NCBI GenBank assembly: GCA_031296915.1
Contig: JAVDPC010000035.1
Span: 1-61,927, forward strand
Source: Cerasicoccus frondis
Lineage (GTDB): Bacteria; Verrucomicrobiota; Verrucomicrobiia; Opitutales; Cerasicoccaceae
Length of the DNA stretch: 61,927 bases
Reading direction: 5' to 3'
The number at the start of each line of letters is the position of its first letter. Position 1 is the first letter of the stretch. Positions 1 to 8,258 of the stretch are shown one piece after another. The notes under the pieces were generated by a model. The model saw only the letters and a list, made by a program, of their open reading frames with translations, made no database searches and was not told the DNA's origin. The position numbers and the translations under genes are program-made.

Positions 1-101
1 TTTCAATCACGGGCTTACAGCCCGCTCAATCAAAGCCGCCTTGCGCTGCATCCAATCTCTACCCCACCTGAATCGGCCAATTTAGATGAAAAGTGCTCTA
101 G
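1..101. repeat. Right end of a foldback (MITE-like) element, cut by the window edge
   Basis: These 101 bases match 18682-18782 at 97 of 101 positions, including the terminal inverted repeat that ends in CTAG at 101. The left part of this copy lies outside the window. The second copy (18509-18782) shows the full structure. No protein is encoded. Confidence 0.8.
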
Positions 102-532
102 AGTCGAGCGCAGCCTTATTGACTGTTTACGACACAATCTGCCGCTTTATCTGCATCACGCCTTGCCATCGCGCGGTTTTTCGGACATGATTTCTGTATG
201 AAAGCCGAGCGATCAGGCACCCCCGGAGTGGCCGAAGTATCGCCGACTGCGCGACCCGACACTTCTACGGAGCGTCGCCAAGGCTTCGGTAAATACAAGC
301 ACTGGGTTTACTCTGACATAGGGGCGTGTCTTGGTGCGAGAGATGGGCGTGCTTTCGATACTTTAACAACAACTGGCTGTCATTAAGAATTCATTCAAAC
401 TTCAATATGAATAATGAATATAAATAATCACCTCAACCCCTTGACACAAATTCACCCCTACACAATCTAAATAGATAATAATGTTCCAAGCAGTTAGCGA
501 ATGCTCGGCAAAAGAAAGTCAACAATTAAAAC
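102..532. other. Gene-free stretch with one dispersed repeat
   Basis: I see no supportable gene here: the short open frames at 116-298 and 198-386 overlap on opposite strands, start without clear ribosome-binding sites and look like chance. A 21-base motif at 235-255 recurs in inverted orientation at 58706-58726. From about 390 to 530 the sequence is AT-rich and may hold the promoter of the gene at 533. Confidence 0.5.
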
Positions 533-1222
533 ATGAACCTTAAATTATCGCAAGAATTCTTGACCGCATGCCTTGCCATTATGATTCCATTAGTGACCGC
601 AGCACTCGGATATCGTCACTATTTAATCCAGCGTGAGCATGAAATTGTCCGAAAGAGATATTTGGATGAAGGACTAGATCTGACCATTGCCCACATCGAA
701 CAAACGCTTAGCGTGTATAGATATAACTGGGTGCTGGCAATCTCACTCATTAAACAGTTTCGAGATATCAGGGTAGGATTTGATCAAAAGCGACTTTCTG
801 GATTTTTGCCCGTCGACCATTCAAATTTGAATATCACAGCAACACATCGATTACGACAACTCGTTGGAGATGATATTCCATGGAAATTACTACAAAGTGT
901 TATCGCATTCGTTGATGGGGCAAATACTTTTTTCAATCATGACCTTGCCGTTGCGATCCGGACTATCAGTAAAGATGAAGTTGAGATTTCTTCGACTGAA
1001 GAAGAGATCGCTCAAGCATTCATAGACAAGATAAAAGATCTTGAATCCGAGAGTTACAAACACTACCTGTTTTTGAGCAGATTATTAGATATCTCTTCCA
1101 TTCTGGAACGCGAAAAGTTCACATTCGTTTCGATAGGAAAATTTAAAAGACGACCAGAAGTAATGGAGATCATTAACTCGATGAAAGTAGATCCTAAAGA
1201 CAATCCTGCTAGTAGTAAATAA
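533..1222 (+). CDS. Hypothetical protein with one N-terminal membrane segment
   Basis: A 229-residue protein that I do not recognise. Residues about 8-26 form a single hydrophobic segment, followed at once by charged sequence (YLIQREHEIVRKRY), so the bulk is probably cytoplasmic and membrane-tethered. The rest is mixed helical sequence without visible catalytic motifs. It stands alone between gene-free DNA and the toxin-antitoxin pair, and is AT-richer than miaB and purB downstream, which fits accessory DNA. Function unknown. Confidence 0.6.
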   Translation: MNLKLSQEFLTACLAIMIPLVTAALGYRHYLIQREHEIVRKRYLDEGLDLTIAHIEQTLSVYRYNWVLAISLIKQFRDIRVGFDQKRLSGFLPVDHSNLNITATHRLRQLVGDDIPWKLLQSVIAFVDGANTFFNHDLAVAIRTISKDEVEISSTEEEIAQAFIDKIKDLESESYKHYLFLSRLLDISSILEREKFTFVSIGKFKRRPEVMEIINSMKVDPKDNPASSK

Positions 1223-1269
1223 TGAATATGCAGAGCGACATGCCAGACTTCAGCCCTCAAAACAAACAG

Positions 1270-1297
1270 TTGACGCGTGTTGCAAACGCGCTACATC
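1270..1297 (+). promoter_or_regulatory. Probable promoter and autoregulatory operator of the toxin-antitoxin pair
   Basis: TTGACG at 1270-1275 and TACATC at 1292-1297 are 16 bases apart and lie just before the ATG at 1304. A palindrome, CGCGT (1274-1278) and ACGCG (1286-1290), sits in the spacer, where RelB-type antitoxins commonly repress their own operon. Identification rests on spacing and symmetry only. Confidence 0.45.
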
Positions 1298-1303
1298 AAT
1301 TGC

Positions 1304-1567
1304 ATGAGTCAAACAGCCACCGTTCACGCACGCCTCGATAGCGAAACAAAGGCGAAATCTGAAGCTATCCTGAGGCATCTCGGGATGACCCCGACCGATA
1401 CGGTTCGCTTGCTGTATCGTCAGATTGCGCTGCGTGGCGAGTTCCCCGTCGAACTTCGAGTGCCCAATGCGCTGACAGCGGAAACCCTGGACAAAAGCGA
1501 TCGGAATGAAGAGGTCGAGTCCTTCGACTCGCTGGATGATTTGACGGCTAGCTGGACCAAGGAATGA
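1304..1567 (+). CDS. RelB/DinJ-family antitoxin
   Basis: 87 residues. The N-terminal part (TATVHARLDSETKAKSEAI) followed by GMTPTDTVRLLYRQIALRGEFP is the ribbon-helix-helix pattern of RelB/DinJ antitoxins: a short beta strand, then two helices for dimer formation and operator binding. The acidic C-terminal tail would wrap and neutralise the toxin. I chose the ATG at 1304 instead of an upstream in-frame start at 1277 because the family begins just before the beta strand and the putative promoter ends at 1297. The stop overlaps the toxin start by four bases (ATGA), the usual arrangement for translational coupling. Confidence 0.85.
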   Translation: MSQTATVHARLDSETKAKSEAILRHLGMTPTDTVRLLYRQIALRGEFPVELRVPNALTAETLDKSDRNEEVESFDSLDDLTASWTKE

Positions 1568-1826
1568 AGCTATCGCAAACTGCGCAGTTCAAGAAGGACA
1601 TCAAAAAGCAGATCAAGAGAGGCAAAGATCCCGACAAGCTGAGTCAAATCGTGCAGTTGCTCGTCGCTGGCGAACCGTTACCCGAGGCCGCAAAAGATCA
1701 TCCGCTGATCGGCAATTGGAAGGCAGGCGGGACTGCCATATCGAGCCCGACTGGGTCCTCATCTACCAACTCACCGAGGATGAACTTCGCCTTGAGCGGA
1801 CCGGCACCCACAGCGACCTCTTCTAG
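1564..1826 (+). pseudogene. YafQ-family mRNA interferase toxin, frameshifted
   Basis: The start (MKLSQTAQFKKDIKKQIKRG) and the segment DHPLIGNWKAG match the YafQ/RelE-type ribosome-dependent mRNA-cleaving toxins. At about 1728-1734 (in GGCAGGCGGGACTG) the frame is lost. Reading on with one base added gives RDCHIEPDWVLIYQLTED and then LERTGTHSDLF and a stop at 1824-1826, which is the expected YafQ C-terminus with its catalytic region. In the sequence as given, translation instead runs out of frame to 1980 with no family resemblance. So this is either an inactivated toxin with an intact antitoxin, or a one-base sequencing error in a GC run. Confidence 0.8.
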
Positions 1827-1874
1827 CACTGAAGAACGGCCAGAAACTATTCTAAAAGGTGGAGCCTGGTGTCC

Positions 1875-1950
1875 CTACACACCCACTTCCACGCCTTCGA
1901 GCAACAGCGCATTGATGGCGGTTGTTTCGGAGATCTGGACTCGAACGCGT
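1875..1950 (-). pseudogene. Remnant of a second miaB 3' end
   Basis: Read on the minus strand, the bases ending in the stop at 1875-1877 give VRVQISETTAINALLLEGVE then VGV, which lines up with the last residues of MiaB at 2450 (KVKVTEASATTVIGELLLEG then VEAGV). Eighteen bases (1886-1903 and 2461-2478) are identical; elsewhere the copies differ a good deal, so this is an old or foreign copy and not a recent duplication. It is the end of the RNA-binding TRAM domain. Upstream of about 1950 the similarity fades. Confidence 0.7.
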
Positions 1951-2087
1951 TTGTCAGTTGGATTTGACATGAATAACTAGTCTGCATCACCGTGCAGCCT
2001 TGACGAGTAAGCGCTCGGCAGTCATCTTGAACAAATGCAGTCGCTGCTGGGTTAGCGCGGATACCTAACAAGGCTTCATGCATAGCA

Positions 2088-2396
2088 ATGAAAACATTCA
2101 TTACAAAATTTCTGTCTCATGCTGTCGCGAAGCCAGCGCTGCTGCTTCTGATTGTGCTTATTTGCTTCTTTCCAATCGCATTCGGACTCAATGCTTATGA
2201 ATCGATAAGCTCAATGAGCAATGAGCTGACAAATGAAGAAAAGGGAACGGTGATCGGCATCGGAATAGGAGGAACTTTATTGTTCTCAATTCTAGCGATC
2301 ATAATTACGAAAGCGTGCTGGTCAGCATTGGTGACAGATTTACTGAGCAACGATAAGAATAATAACCAGAGCCAGACTAAAGTGGCTGCTTCATAG
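2088..2396 (+). CDS. Small two-helix membrane protein, function unknown
   Basis: 102 residues with two strongly hydrophobic segments (about residues 14-36 and 63-86) separated by a polar loop (SSMSNELTNEEKGT). No recognisable domain. It lies between the miaB 3' remnant and the intact miaB gene, so it may have arrived with whatever produced the two miaB ends. The start ATG at 2088 has only a weak upstream purine stretch. Confidence 0.5.
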   Translation: MKTFITKFLSHAVAKPALLLLIVLICFFPIAFGLNAYESISSMSNELTNEEKGTVIGIGIGGTLLFSILAIIITKACWSALVTDLLSNDKNNNQSQTKVAAS

Positions 2397-2449
2397 CAAC
2401 GCTTACTACAGACAGTCTTGCCCGTCAGGAGTACGGTTAAATGAGTGCT

Positions 2450-3817
2450 CTACACGCCCGCTTCCACGCCTTCGAGCAGCAGCTCGCCGATGACGGTCGT
2501 GGCGCTGGCTTCGGTGACCTTGACTTTGACCAGCTCGCCGACCAGACGCTCGCTCGCGGGGACGATGATTTTGCGGTAGCCGAGGTTCCGGCCGACGAAC
2601 ATGTTTTCGCCGCGCTTGGCCGGGCCTTCGATCAGGATTTCCTGCACCGTGCCGATCATCGATTCGTTGCGCGCCAGGGAGTATTCGCCGAGTTGATCGA
2701 GCAGAAGCTGGTTGCGCTGCGCCTTGACCTCGTCGCTGATCGGGTCGCCCAGCGGCTCGGCGGTCGTGCCGGGGCGGACGCTATATTTGAAGATGTAGGC
2801 CATGTCGAAGCGGACGTCCGCAAAGGCCTGGCGGGTGAGTTCGAAGTCTTCCTCCGTCTCGCCGGGGAAGCCGACGATGACGTCCGTGGAAATGCACATG
2901 TCCGGGCAGCGTTCGCGCAGCGCGGTGATGATGCGCTTGAAGCGCTCCACGGTGTAGGGGCGGCGCATCGCTTTGAGGATGCGGTCGCTGCCGCTTTGCA
3001 GCGGGAAGTGGATGTATTCGCAGAGCTTTTCCAGACGGCCGTAGCAGTTGATCAGGTCTTCGCGGAAGCCGACCGGGTGCGGGCTGGTGAAGCGAATGCG
3101 CTCAATGCCGTCGATCGCGTTGACGCGCTCCAGCAACTGGACAAACGGGCTCTTGCCGTCGACAAAGGGGAACTCGCGCACGCCGTATTGGTTGACGATC
3201 TGGCCGAGCAAGGTGACCTCCTTCGTGCCGTTGGCGGCGAGCTCTTCGATCTCGGCGACGATGTGGTCCATCGGTCGGGCGCGCTCTTCGCCGCGGGTCT
3301 TTGGGACGATGCAGTAGCTGCACTTCATGTTGCAGCCCTGCATGATGCTCACGAAGGCGCTGACCTGGCGTTCGCTGCTGTGGGTGCGAATGGTGTTTTG
3401 GCTGCCTTCCTCGGCGTCGAGGTCGATAATGGTGTTCGGGCGCGGCCCCTGCCCCTGACGCGTCGCGATGAGCGCATCGAGGTGGTCGGGGACGGCGTGG
3501 AACTTTTGCGTGCCCACGAGTAGGTCGAGATCTGGCAGGCGGTCGAGGACGTTCTCGCCGCGATTTTGGGCCATGCAGCCCATGATGCCGATCATGAAAT
3601 TCGGGTTCTTCTTGCGGCGTTTGCGCAGATGGCCGGCTTTGCCGAGGGCCTTTTGCTCGGCGAGCTCGCGCACGGAACAGGTGTTGAGCAGCACGATGTC
3701 GGCGTCGGCCTCGTCCGCCACGATGCTATAACCGCGTCCACGCAGCATCGACGCGACTGCATCGGAGTCACGCTCGTTCATTTGGCACCCGTAGGTTTTG
3801 ATGTGCACGCGGTTCAT
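2450..3817 (-). CDS. miaB: tRNA-2-methylthio-N6-dimethylallyladenosine synthase MiaB
   Basis: 455 residues, the usual length. MiaB is a radical-SAM methylthiotransferase that converts i6A37 to ms2i6A37 in tRNAs reading U-starting codons. The N-terminal UPF0004 domain carries the three auxiliary-cluster cysteines C11, C47 and C81. The radical-SAM cluster motif is C162-x3-C166-x2-C169 (GCNMKCSYC). The last 65 residues are a TRAM domain (RNA binding). The start ATG begins at the conserved RVHIKTYGCQMN. The gene stands alone, convergent with the small membrane protein at 2088-2396. The large open frame on the opposite strand is a GC-driven shadow. Confidence 0.95.
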   Translation of the reverse strand: MNRVHIKTYGCQMNERDSDAVASMLRGRGYSIVADEADADIVLLNTCSVRELAEQKALGKAGHLRKRRKKNPNFMIGIMGCMAQNRGENVLDRLPDLDLLVGTQKFHAVPDHLDALIATRQGQGPRPNTIIDLDAEEGSQNTIRTHSSERQVSAFVSIMQGCNMKCSYCIVPKTRGEERARPMDHIVAEIEELAANGTKEVTLLGQIVNQYGVREFPFVDGKSPFVQLLERVNAIDGIERIRFTSPHPVGFREDLINCYGRLEKLCEYIHFPLQSGSDRILKAMRRPYTVERFKRIITALRERCPDMCISTDVIVGFPGETEEDFELTRQAFADVRFDMAYIFKYSVRPGTTAEPLGDPISDEVKAQRNQLLLDQLGEYSLARNESMIGTVQEILIEGPAKRGENMFVGRNLGYRKIIVPASERLVGELVKVKVTEASATTVIGELLLEGVEAGV

Positions 3818-3884
3818 TAGATTCGAGAAAGCCGCGCAGGATGAAGGCTTATCACCGCCGGGTCAAGATTCGGCTGTCGGCATC

Positions 3885-3937
3885 GCGGCATAAAGCCGCT
3901 CCTACAAAGTGCCAATGTGGGAGCGGCTTTATGCCGC
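3885..3937. repeat. REP-like inverted repeat
   Basis: An 18-base perfect inverted repeat: 3885-3902 pairs with 3920-3937, loop of 17 bases. The arm (GCGGCATAAAGCCGCTCC) has the look of extragenic palindromes of the GCGGCTTTATGCCGC type found scattered in several Gram-negative genomes. It lies between miaB and the divergent gene at 4041. There is no T-tract, so a repeat element is more likely than a terminator. Confidence 0.8.
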
Positions 3938-4040
3938 AATGCGAGTCCTGCAACACCGATCAATCCGCCCGAAACGGAGCCATTTCCCACTGTGAATAAC
4001 TGAGCCTCGCAATTGTCATATTTCTTGCTATGAAAAAAAC

Positions 4041-4832
4041 GTGCGCCGTATATCCCTTATTTGGCTGGCGCTGTTGTGCGCCAGCCAGCTCTTTGGACTC
4101 CAGAAAATGGAGGTCTTTGAGCTGCAAAACCGCGATGCCGAATCACTTGTGCCTGTTATTGCCAGCGCCCTCGGTCCGGAATCCCGCGTCACCGCCGACC
4201 CGCGTACGAACAGCCTGATCGTCTCCTACCCGGCCGAAATGAAGGAGAATTTGCACACGATCATCAACCAGCTTGACCGCGCCGAGCCCAACATCGTGGT
4301 CGAAGTCACCACGCTGGATGTGGAGACCGCCTTCCTGACTCAGTTGGGCATTACTGGACGCAATGGTTTGAGTGCGAATGATTACGAACTCATCCTGCCG
4401 TTGCTCGTCCAGAGTGAACAAGCGAAGCTCGGCGGCCAACAGCGCGTGGTCACCAAAAACAATTTGCCTGCTCAAATATCCATCCGAACGCCTCCCGTGC
4501 GTCAGCCATCGGGCAAACCGCCGATTTCGTTTGGGCGCTATCTCTTCGTGACACCGCGATCAATGGGCGACGAAATCGAGCTCAAGCTTACACAGGGCTC
4601 GCCATCCTTGGCCGGGGACCACGACCGGGGCCATAGTTCAATCGTTGCCACGAGCATGATTCCCGATGGCGGCGCGCTGATGTTTTCCTACAATGAGGAA
4701 GCGGTGGTCAACAGTCAGGCCGCCATCACACTGATTCCACTTGGAGTCGGAAAATCAAAGGAACGCGCCCTACAACACATCGTGCTATTGCACGCGAAAA
4801 CGGAGGATTATAAAGATGCCGAAAAAGAATAA
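4041..4832 (+). CDS. Exported protein with secretin N-domain-like region
   Basis: 263 residues. A signal peptide (ISLIWLALLCASQLFG) is followed by one secretin short-domain (NolW/N1-like, about residues 27-95: VFELQNRDAESLVPVIASAL, then DPRTNSLIVSYPAEM) as in GspD and PilQ. The remainder resembles the secretin approach region (RVVTKNNLPAQISI, then LTQGSPSLAGD), but at 263 residues it is much too short for a pore-forming secretin. It may be an accessory or truncated secretin. The start is a GTG at 4041. An ATG at 4030 followed by an A7 run is out of frame by one base, and one extra A would give a signal peptide beginning MKKNVRRIS, so slippage or a sequencing error is possible. Confidence 0.6.
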   Translation: MRRISLIWLALLCASQLFGLQKMEVFELQNRDAESLVPVIASALGPESRVTADPRTNSLIVSYPAEMKENLHTIINQLDRAEPNIVVEVTTLDVETAFLTQLGITGRNGLSANDYELILPLLVQSEQAKLGGQQRVVTKNNLPAQISIRTPPVRQPSGKPPISFGRYLFVTPRSMGDEIELKLTQGSPSLAGDHDRGHSSIVATSMIPDGGALMFSYNEEAVVNSQAAITLIPLGVGKSKERALQHIVLLHAKTEDYKDAEKE

Positions 4833-4936
4833 TCGCAAATTCAGGAAGATATGCCATAATTATGGGTGTTCCACGAGAGTCTCACTGAAGAAAATATCGA
4901 TTGACTCAATGAGCTATATAACCTAGAAATTGACAG

Positions 4937-5389
4937 ATGCTTTTGCAGGGAATGGGAAACAAAGCACAACCGAAAGTCTTCGTTTATGGCACACTCAAGC
5001 CAGGCGGTTACTATTGGCATCGCTTCTGTGAAGGCCGCATCTCACAGATGCTCAAGGCGAAGGTTAAGGGCAATTTATATGCCCTTCCCATGGGCTATCC
5101 AGCCCTCTCTCCAGGCGATGGCTGGGCCCAGGGCTACCTGCTCACCTTGCACGATGAAGCCGTATTGAAAGGCTTCGATACGCTCGAAGATTACGAGCCC
5201 GGTCGCTGTCCCTCGGAAAACGAATACCAACGCGTCGAAGTCAGCGTTTATCTGGACGACGGCGAATCCATCGGCACCGCTTGGACTTATGTGATGGACC
5301 TCGACCGCATTAACCAGAACCAGGGCGTAATCATTGCCAATGGCGACTGGGACGTGGATGACCCGGACACCCTGCCCTCACTCTGCTAA
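4937..5389 (+). CDS. Gamma-glutamylcyclotransferase-like (AIG2/GGCT fold) protein
   Basis: 150 residues. The motif VFVYGTLKPGGYYW near residue 14 is the YGTL signature of the GGCT/AIG2 fold, which releases 5-oxoproline from gamma-glutamyl amines. A second conserved block (FDTLEDYEPG) contributes the acidic residue, and the protein has the usual length. The ATG at 4952 (MGNKAQPK) is an equally likely start. Exact substrate cannot be told. It stands alone, downstream of the secretin-domain gene. Confidence 0.75.
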   Translation: MLLQGMGNKAQPKVFVYGTLKPGGYYWHRFCEGRISQMLKAKVKGNLYALPMGYPALSPGDGWAQGYLLTLHDEAVLKGFDTLEDYEPGRCPSENEYQRVEVSVYLDDGESIGTAWTYVMDLDRINQNQGVIIANGDWDVDDPDTLPSLC

Positions 5390-5640
5390 GCATTTGCAAT
5401 GGATTTAGGCGCGCCAGACTCTTGAAACACTTCATACTCACCCAGAGCCGACTTCCAGCACAACTAAGGTCTTCCCGCTTAGGGCTAATCCTATCCGCTT
5501 TGATTCAGAACGTTTTATAAAATTCAGAAGCCCACAAATTCCACCAAGCAAACAGGCCCAATTCCTCATAGGAGTGTAAAAAACGCCAACGAAGACAAAA
5601 TTATTTGATTTAGGGCCCGAACCCGTGAATCGTTGGGGCA

Positions 5641-7068
5641 ATGAGCTCAGCCGTACCCAACATTTTAGCCGACCGCTACGCGTCGCCCGCGATGCAGGAC
5701 ATCTGGTCCGCCGAAGGCCGCATTATCCTCGAGCGTGAATTCTGGATTGCCGTGATGAAGGCCCAGCGCGGACTCGGCCTCAGCATTCCCGCCGATACCA
5801 TTGCCGCCTACGAGAAGGCGAAGCACAATGTGAACCCTGACTCCATTCGTGAGCGCGAGGCCGTGACCAAACACGACGTTAAGGCGCGCATTGAGGAATT
5901 TAATGACCTAGCTGGCGTGGAGCACATCCACAAGGGCATGACGAGCCGCGACCTCACAGAGAATGTCGAGCAGTTGCAGATCTGGCGCTCACTGGAGCTC
6001 GTGGCGACCAAGGCCACCGCCGTCCTCCTCGCCTTCGCCCGACGCTCGGAGGAGTACAAGGGGCTCGTCATCACTGGCCGGACGCACAATGTGGCTGCGC
6101 AGACCACCACTTTCGGCAAGCGCTTGGCCATGTTTGGCGAAGACATGCTCCAAGCCATGCAAAACCTCGAGCAAACGATGCGTCAATACGCCGCACGCGG
6201 GCTCAAGGGCGCCGTTGGCACGCAGCTCGACCAGCTCAATCTGTTTGAACAGAACGCCAGCCAAGTGTCCCGCCTGGAAGACGAAGTGGTCAAGCACCTC
6301 GGCATTCCCCGGAGCCTGGACAACGTGGGCCAAGTCTACCCGCGCAGCATGGACTTCGAGGTCGTCAGCGCGCTTTACCAACTGGGCGCCGGGCCATCGT
6401 CCTTTGCCAAGACGCTCCGCCTGATGGCGGGCCACGAACTGGCGGGCGAAGGCTTCCTCCCCGGCCAGGTCGGCTCCTCTGCGATGCCGCACAAGATGAA
6501 CAGCCGCTCCTGCGAACGCGTCAACGGCTTTCACGTCATCCTTCGTGGCTATCTGGAAATGGCCGCTGGCCTCTCGGGAGACCAGTGGAACGAGGGCGAT
6601 GTATCCTGCTCCGTGGTTCGCCGCGTGATGCTGCCGGACGCCTTCTTCGCCATCGATGGTATGTTCGAAACCTTGTTGACCGTGCTCAACAACATGGGCG
6701 CCAACCCCAGCATGATTGAACAGGAAAACCGCCGTTACCTGCCCTTCCTCTTGACCACCACCGTGCTCATGGCCGCCGTCAAAAAAGGCATTGGCCGCGA
6801 AACCGCGCACGAGGTCATCAAGGAGCACGCAGTGGCCACAGCCATGGATCTGCGCAGTTGCAAGATTTCAGAGAACGACCTCTTTGACCGCCTCGGCAAA
6901 GACGAGCGCCTCGGCCTCACCCCTGAATACCTGAGGCACATTTACGAATCAGCTGGCCACGCCACCGGCGCCGCCGACCCGCAAGTCGAGACCTTCATCA
7001 AGCAGGTCCAAAAATGGGGCGATGCTTACCCCAAGGCGAAAGATCTGCAGCCAGGTAAAATTCTGTAA
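5641..7068 (+). CDS. purB: Adenylosuccinate lyase
   Basis: 475 residues. PurB cleaves SAICAR to AICAR and adenylosuccinate to AMP, releasing fumarate, in purine synthesis. The superfamily signature GSSAMPHKMNSRSCERVNG lies at about residues 279-297 and carries the flexible-loop catalytic serine (SSAMPHKMN). HKGMTSRDLTEN near residue 98 and TGRTHNVAAQTTTFGKR near 143 supply the substrate and catalytic histidine regions. The start ATG at 5641 precedes a conserved DRYASPAMQDIWS. It is a monocistronic gene; the 250 bases upstream contain no other gene. Confidence 0.95.
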   Translation: MSSAVPNILADRYASPAMQDIWSAEGRIILEREFWIAVMKAQRGLGLSIPADTIAAYEKAKHNVNPDSIREREAVTKHDVKARIEEFNDLAGVEHIHKGMTSRDLTENVEQLQIWRSLELVATKATAVLLAFARRSEEYKGLVITGRTHNVAAQTTTFGKRLAMFGEDMLQAMQNLEQTMRQYAARGLKGAVGTQLDQLNLFEQNASQVSRLEDEVVKHLGIPRSLDNVGQVYPRSMDFEVVSALYQLGAGPSSFAKTLRLMAGHELAGEGFLPGQVGSSAMPHKMNSRSCERVNGFHVILRGYLEMAAGLSGDQWNEGDVSCSVVRRVMLPDAFFAIDGMFETLLTVLNNMGANPSMIEQENRRYLPFLLTTTVLMAAVKKGIGRETAHEVIKEHAVATAMDLRSCKISENDLFDRLGKDERLGLTPEYLRHIYESAGHATGAADPQVETFIKQVQKWGDAYPKAKDLQPGKIL

Positions 7069-7079
7069 GCGACTGCGGA

Positions 7080-7766
7080 TTACGTAGTGTCTGGAAATTC
7101 AAAGTGCTGATGGTGCGTGTTCCTTTCGACGGGGATGCGCGTGGCGACTTCGGCCAGAGATTCAACCACGGTCGCGCCGGTTGCCCGGAGCCGTTCGGGC
7201 GAATTATGGCCGTGCGCGACCAGCACGCAATCCGCACCGATGGCTTCGGCGACTTCGAAATCGTGGACGGTGTCGCCGATCAGTAGCAGCTCATGGGGAG
7301 CATGGGGGATGGAAGCCGCATGCAACTGGGCGTTCCCCGTTTTGCCCTCGGCGTAAATATTATCGAGCCCGATCAAGCGGTCGAAGTAATGAGTCAGTTG
7401 GTAGAACTCGATGATCTCGATCAAAAGCGGCTGACGGTAAGCGGATAGGACGACTTGTTCGACGCCCGCGGCGTGCCACTTTGAGAGGACTTCGATGGCG
7501 TCCGGGTAGAGTCCGCATTCGCGTTTGCGCGCCTCATAGGCGTCGATGAACTCATGACTGATTTGCTTAAACGGGTCGAGCGCCTCATCGAAGGCCAGCG
7601 TGTCGTAATACCGCTTCACTGGAAACTGAAAATGCTCACGGTAGAAATCCATGCCGATCGCGGTGCGCCCGCGACGCGTCAAGAAGCCGTTCATTATTTC
7701 CACGCACAGCCAACCGTCGTCCATCAGCGTGCCATTCCAATCCCAGATCACATGCTTATAAGCCAT
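7080..7766 (-). CDS. HAD-superfamily phosphatase
   Basis: 228 residues from the ATG at 7764-7766. Motif I is DWNGTL (nucleophile D9; Asn replaces the usual second Asp, as in a known subset of phosphoglycolate-phosphatase-like proteins). Motif II is VVLSAYRQ, and motif IV is IGDTVHDFEVAEAIGA. A helical cap lies between motifs I and II. The longer open frame reaching 8210 is not used because the family starts at MAYKHVIWDWNG and the upstream part overlaps the divergent operon. Substrate unknown; a small phosphorylated metabolite is likely. It is convergent with purB, 11 bases away. Confidence 0.85.
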   Translation of the reverse strand: MAYKHVIWDWNGTLMDDGWLCVEIMNGFLTRRGRTAIGMDFYREHFQFPVKRYYDTLAFDEALDPFKQISHEFIDAYEARKRECGLYPDAIEVLSKWHAAGVEQVVLSAYRQPLLIEIIEFYQLTHYFDRLIGLDNIYAEGKTGNAQLHAASIPHAPHELLLIGDTVHDFEVAEAIGADCVLVAHGHNSPERLRATGATVVESLAEVATRIPVERNTHHQHFEFPDTT

Positions 7767-7868
7767 TGCGATAAAGCGTCGCTGGAGATGTAAATTTGTC
7801 AATGACGTCTCAAGACTAAGTCTGTAGTTGCGAATGAAGCGACCATTCATATTAGTAATAAACTGCAA

Positions 7869-8258
7869 GTGAATACCACCAACGCCAAGCAAGCCCCAGA
7901 TACCGAGCGTCACACCGAAGAGGAAGCCATTTGGCGCCAACGCGCCCGGCATTATACCCCAGCGTTTCAGGACGCTTTTGTCCACTACATGACGACGGGT
8001 GACCGCAGTTGCCTTGTGCCGCTGTCCATTGGCCTGCTTGAGCACCACATCGAAGACCTCACCCCTGAATGGCTGGCCAAACACGCCGCCAGCCTTAATC
8101 TGCACAACGATCTTGGCGCCGACTCCATGTTGCTGGCCGAAATTGCGTTTGCTGTAGAGGAGTTGTTCGACGTTACCATGAACAATCAGGAGCTCGGCAA
8201 ACTCGTGCACCTGAACGACCTAGCCGATCTCATTGAGCAAAAACGCGTTGTCAACTAA
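7869..8258 (+). CDS. Acyl-carrier-protein-like protein, first gene of the APE-like operon
   Basis: 129 residues, GTG start. The C-terminal half is an ACP: LGADSMLLAEIAFAVEELFD contains the DS(M/L) motif whose serine would carry phosphopantetheine. The first 60-70 residues are an unusual charged extension (TERHTEEEAIWRQRARHYTP) not found in ordinary ACPs. It opens a run of 13 same-strand genes that mostly overlap, divergent from the HAD gene, so the promoter should lie in 7767-7868. The next gene starts inside its 3' end. Confidence 0.75.
   Translation: MNTTNAKQAPDTERHTEEEAIWRQRARHYTPAFQDAFVHYMTTGDRSCLVPLSIGLLEHHIEDLTPEWLAKHAASLNLHNDLGADSMLLAEIAFAVEELFDVTMNNQELGKLVHLNDLADLIEQKRVVN

Noticed and set aside
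2441..3523. 360-residue plus-strand open frame
   Set aside because: Antisense to miaB over its whole length; the composition is an Ala/Asp/Val-rich shadow of GC-rich coding sequence.
4741..4926. 61-residue open frame after the secretin-domain gene
   Set aside because: Mostly overlaps the 3' end of that gene in another frame and lacks family features or a ribosome-binding site.
5989..6828. 279-residue minus-strand open frame
   Set aside because: Antisense shadow of purB, which has full family similarity on the other strand.
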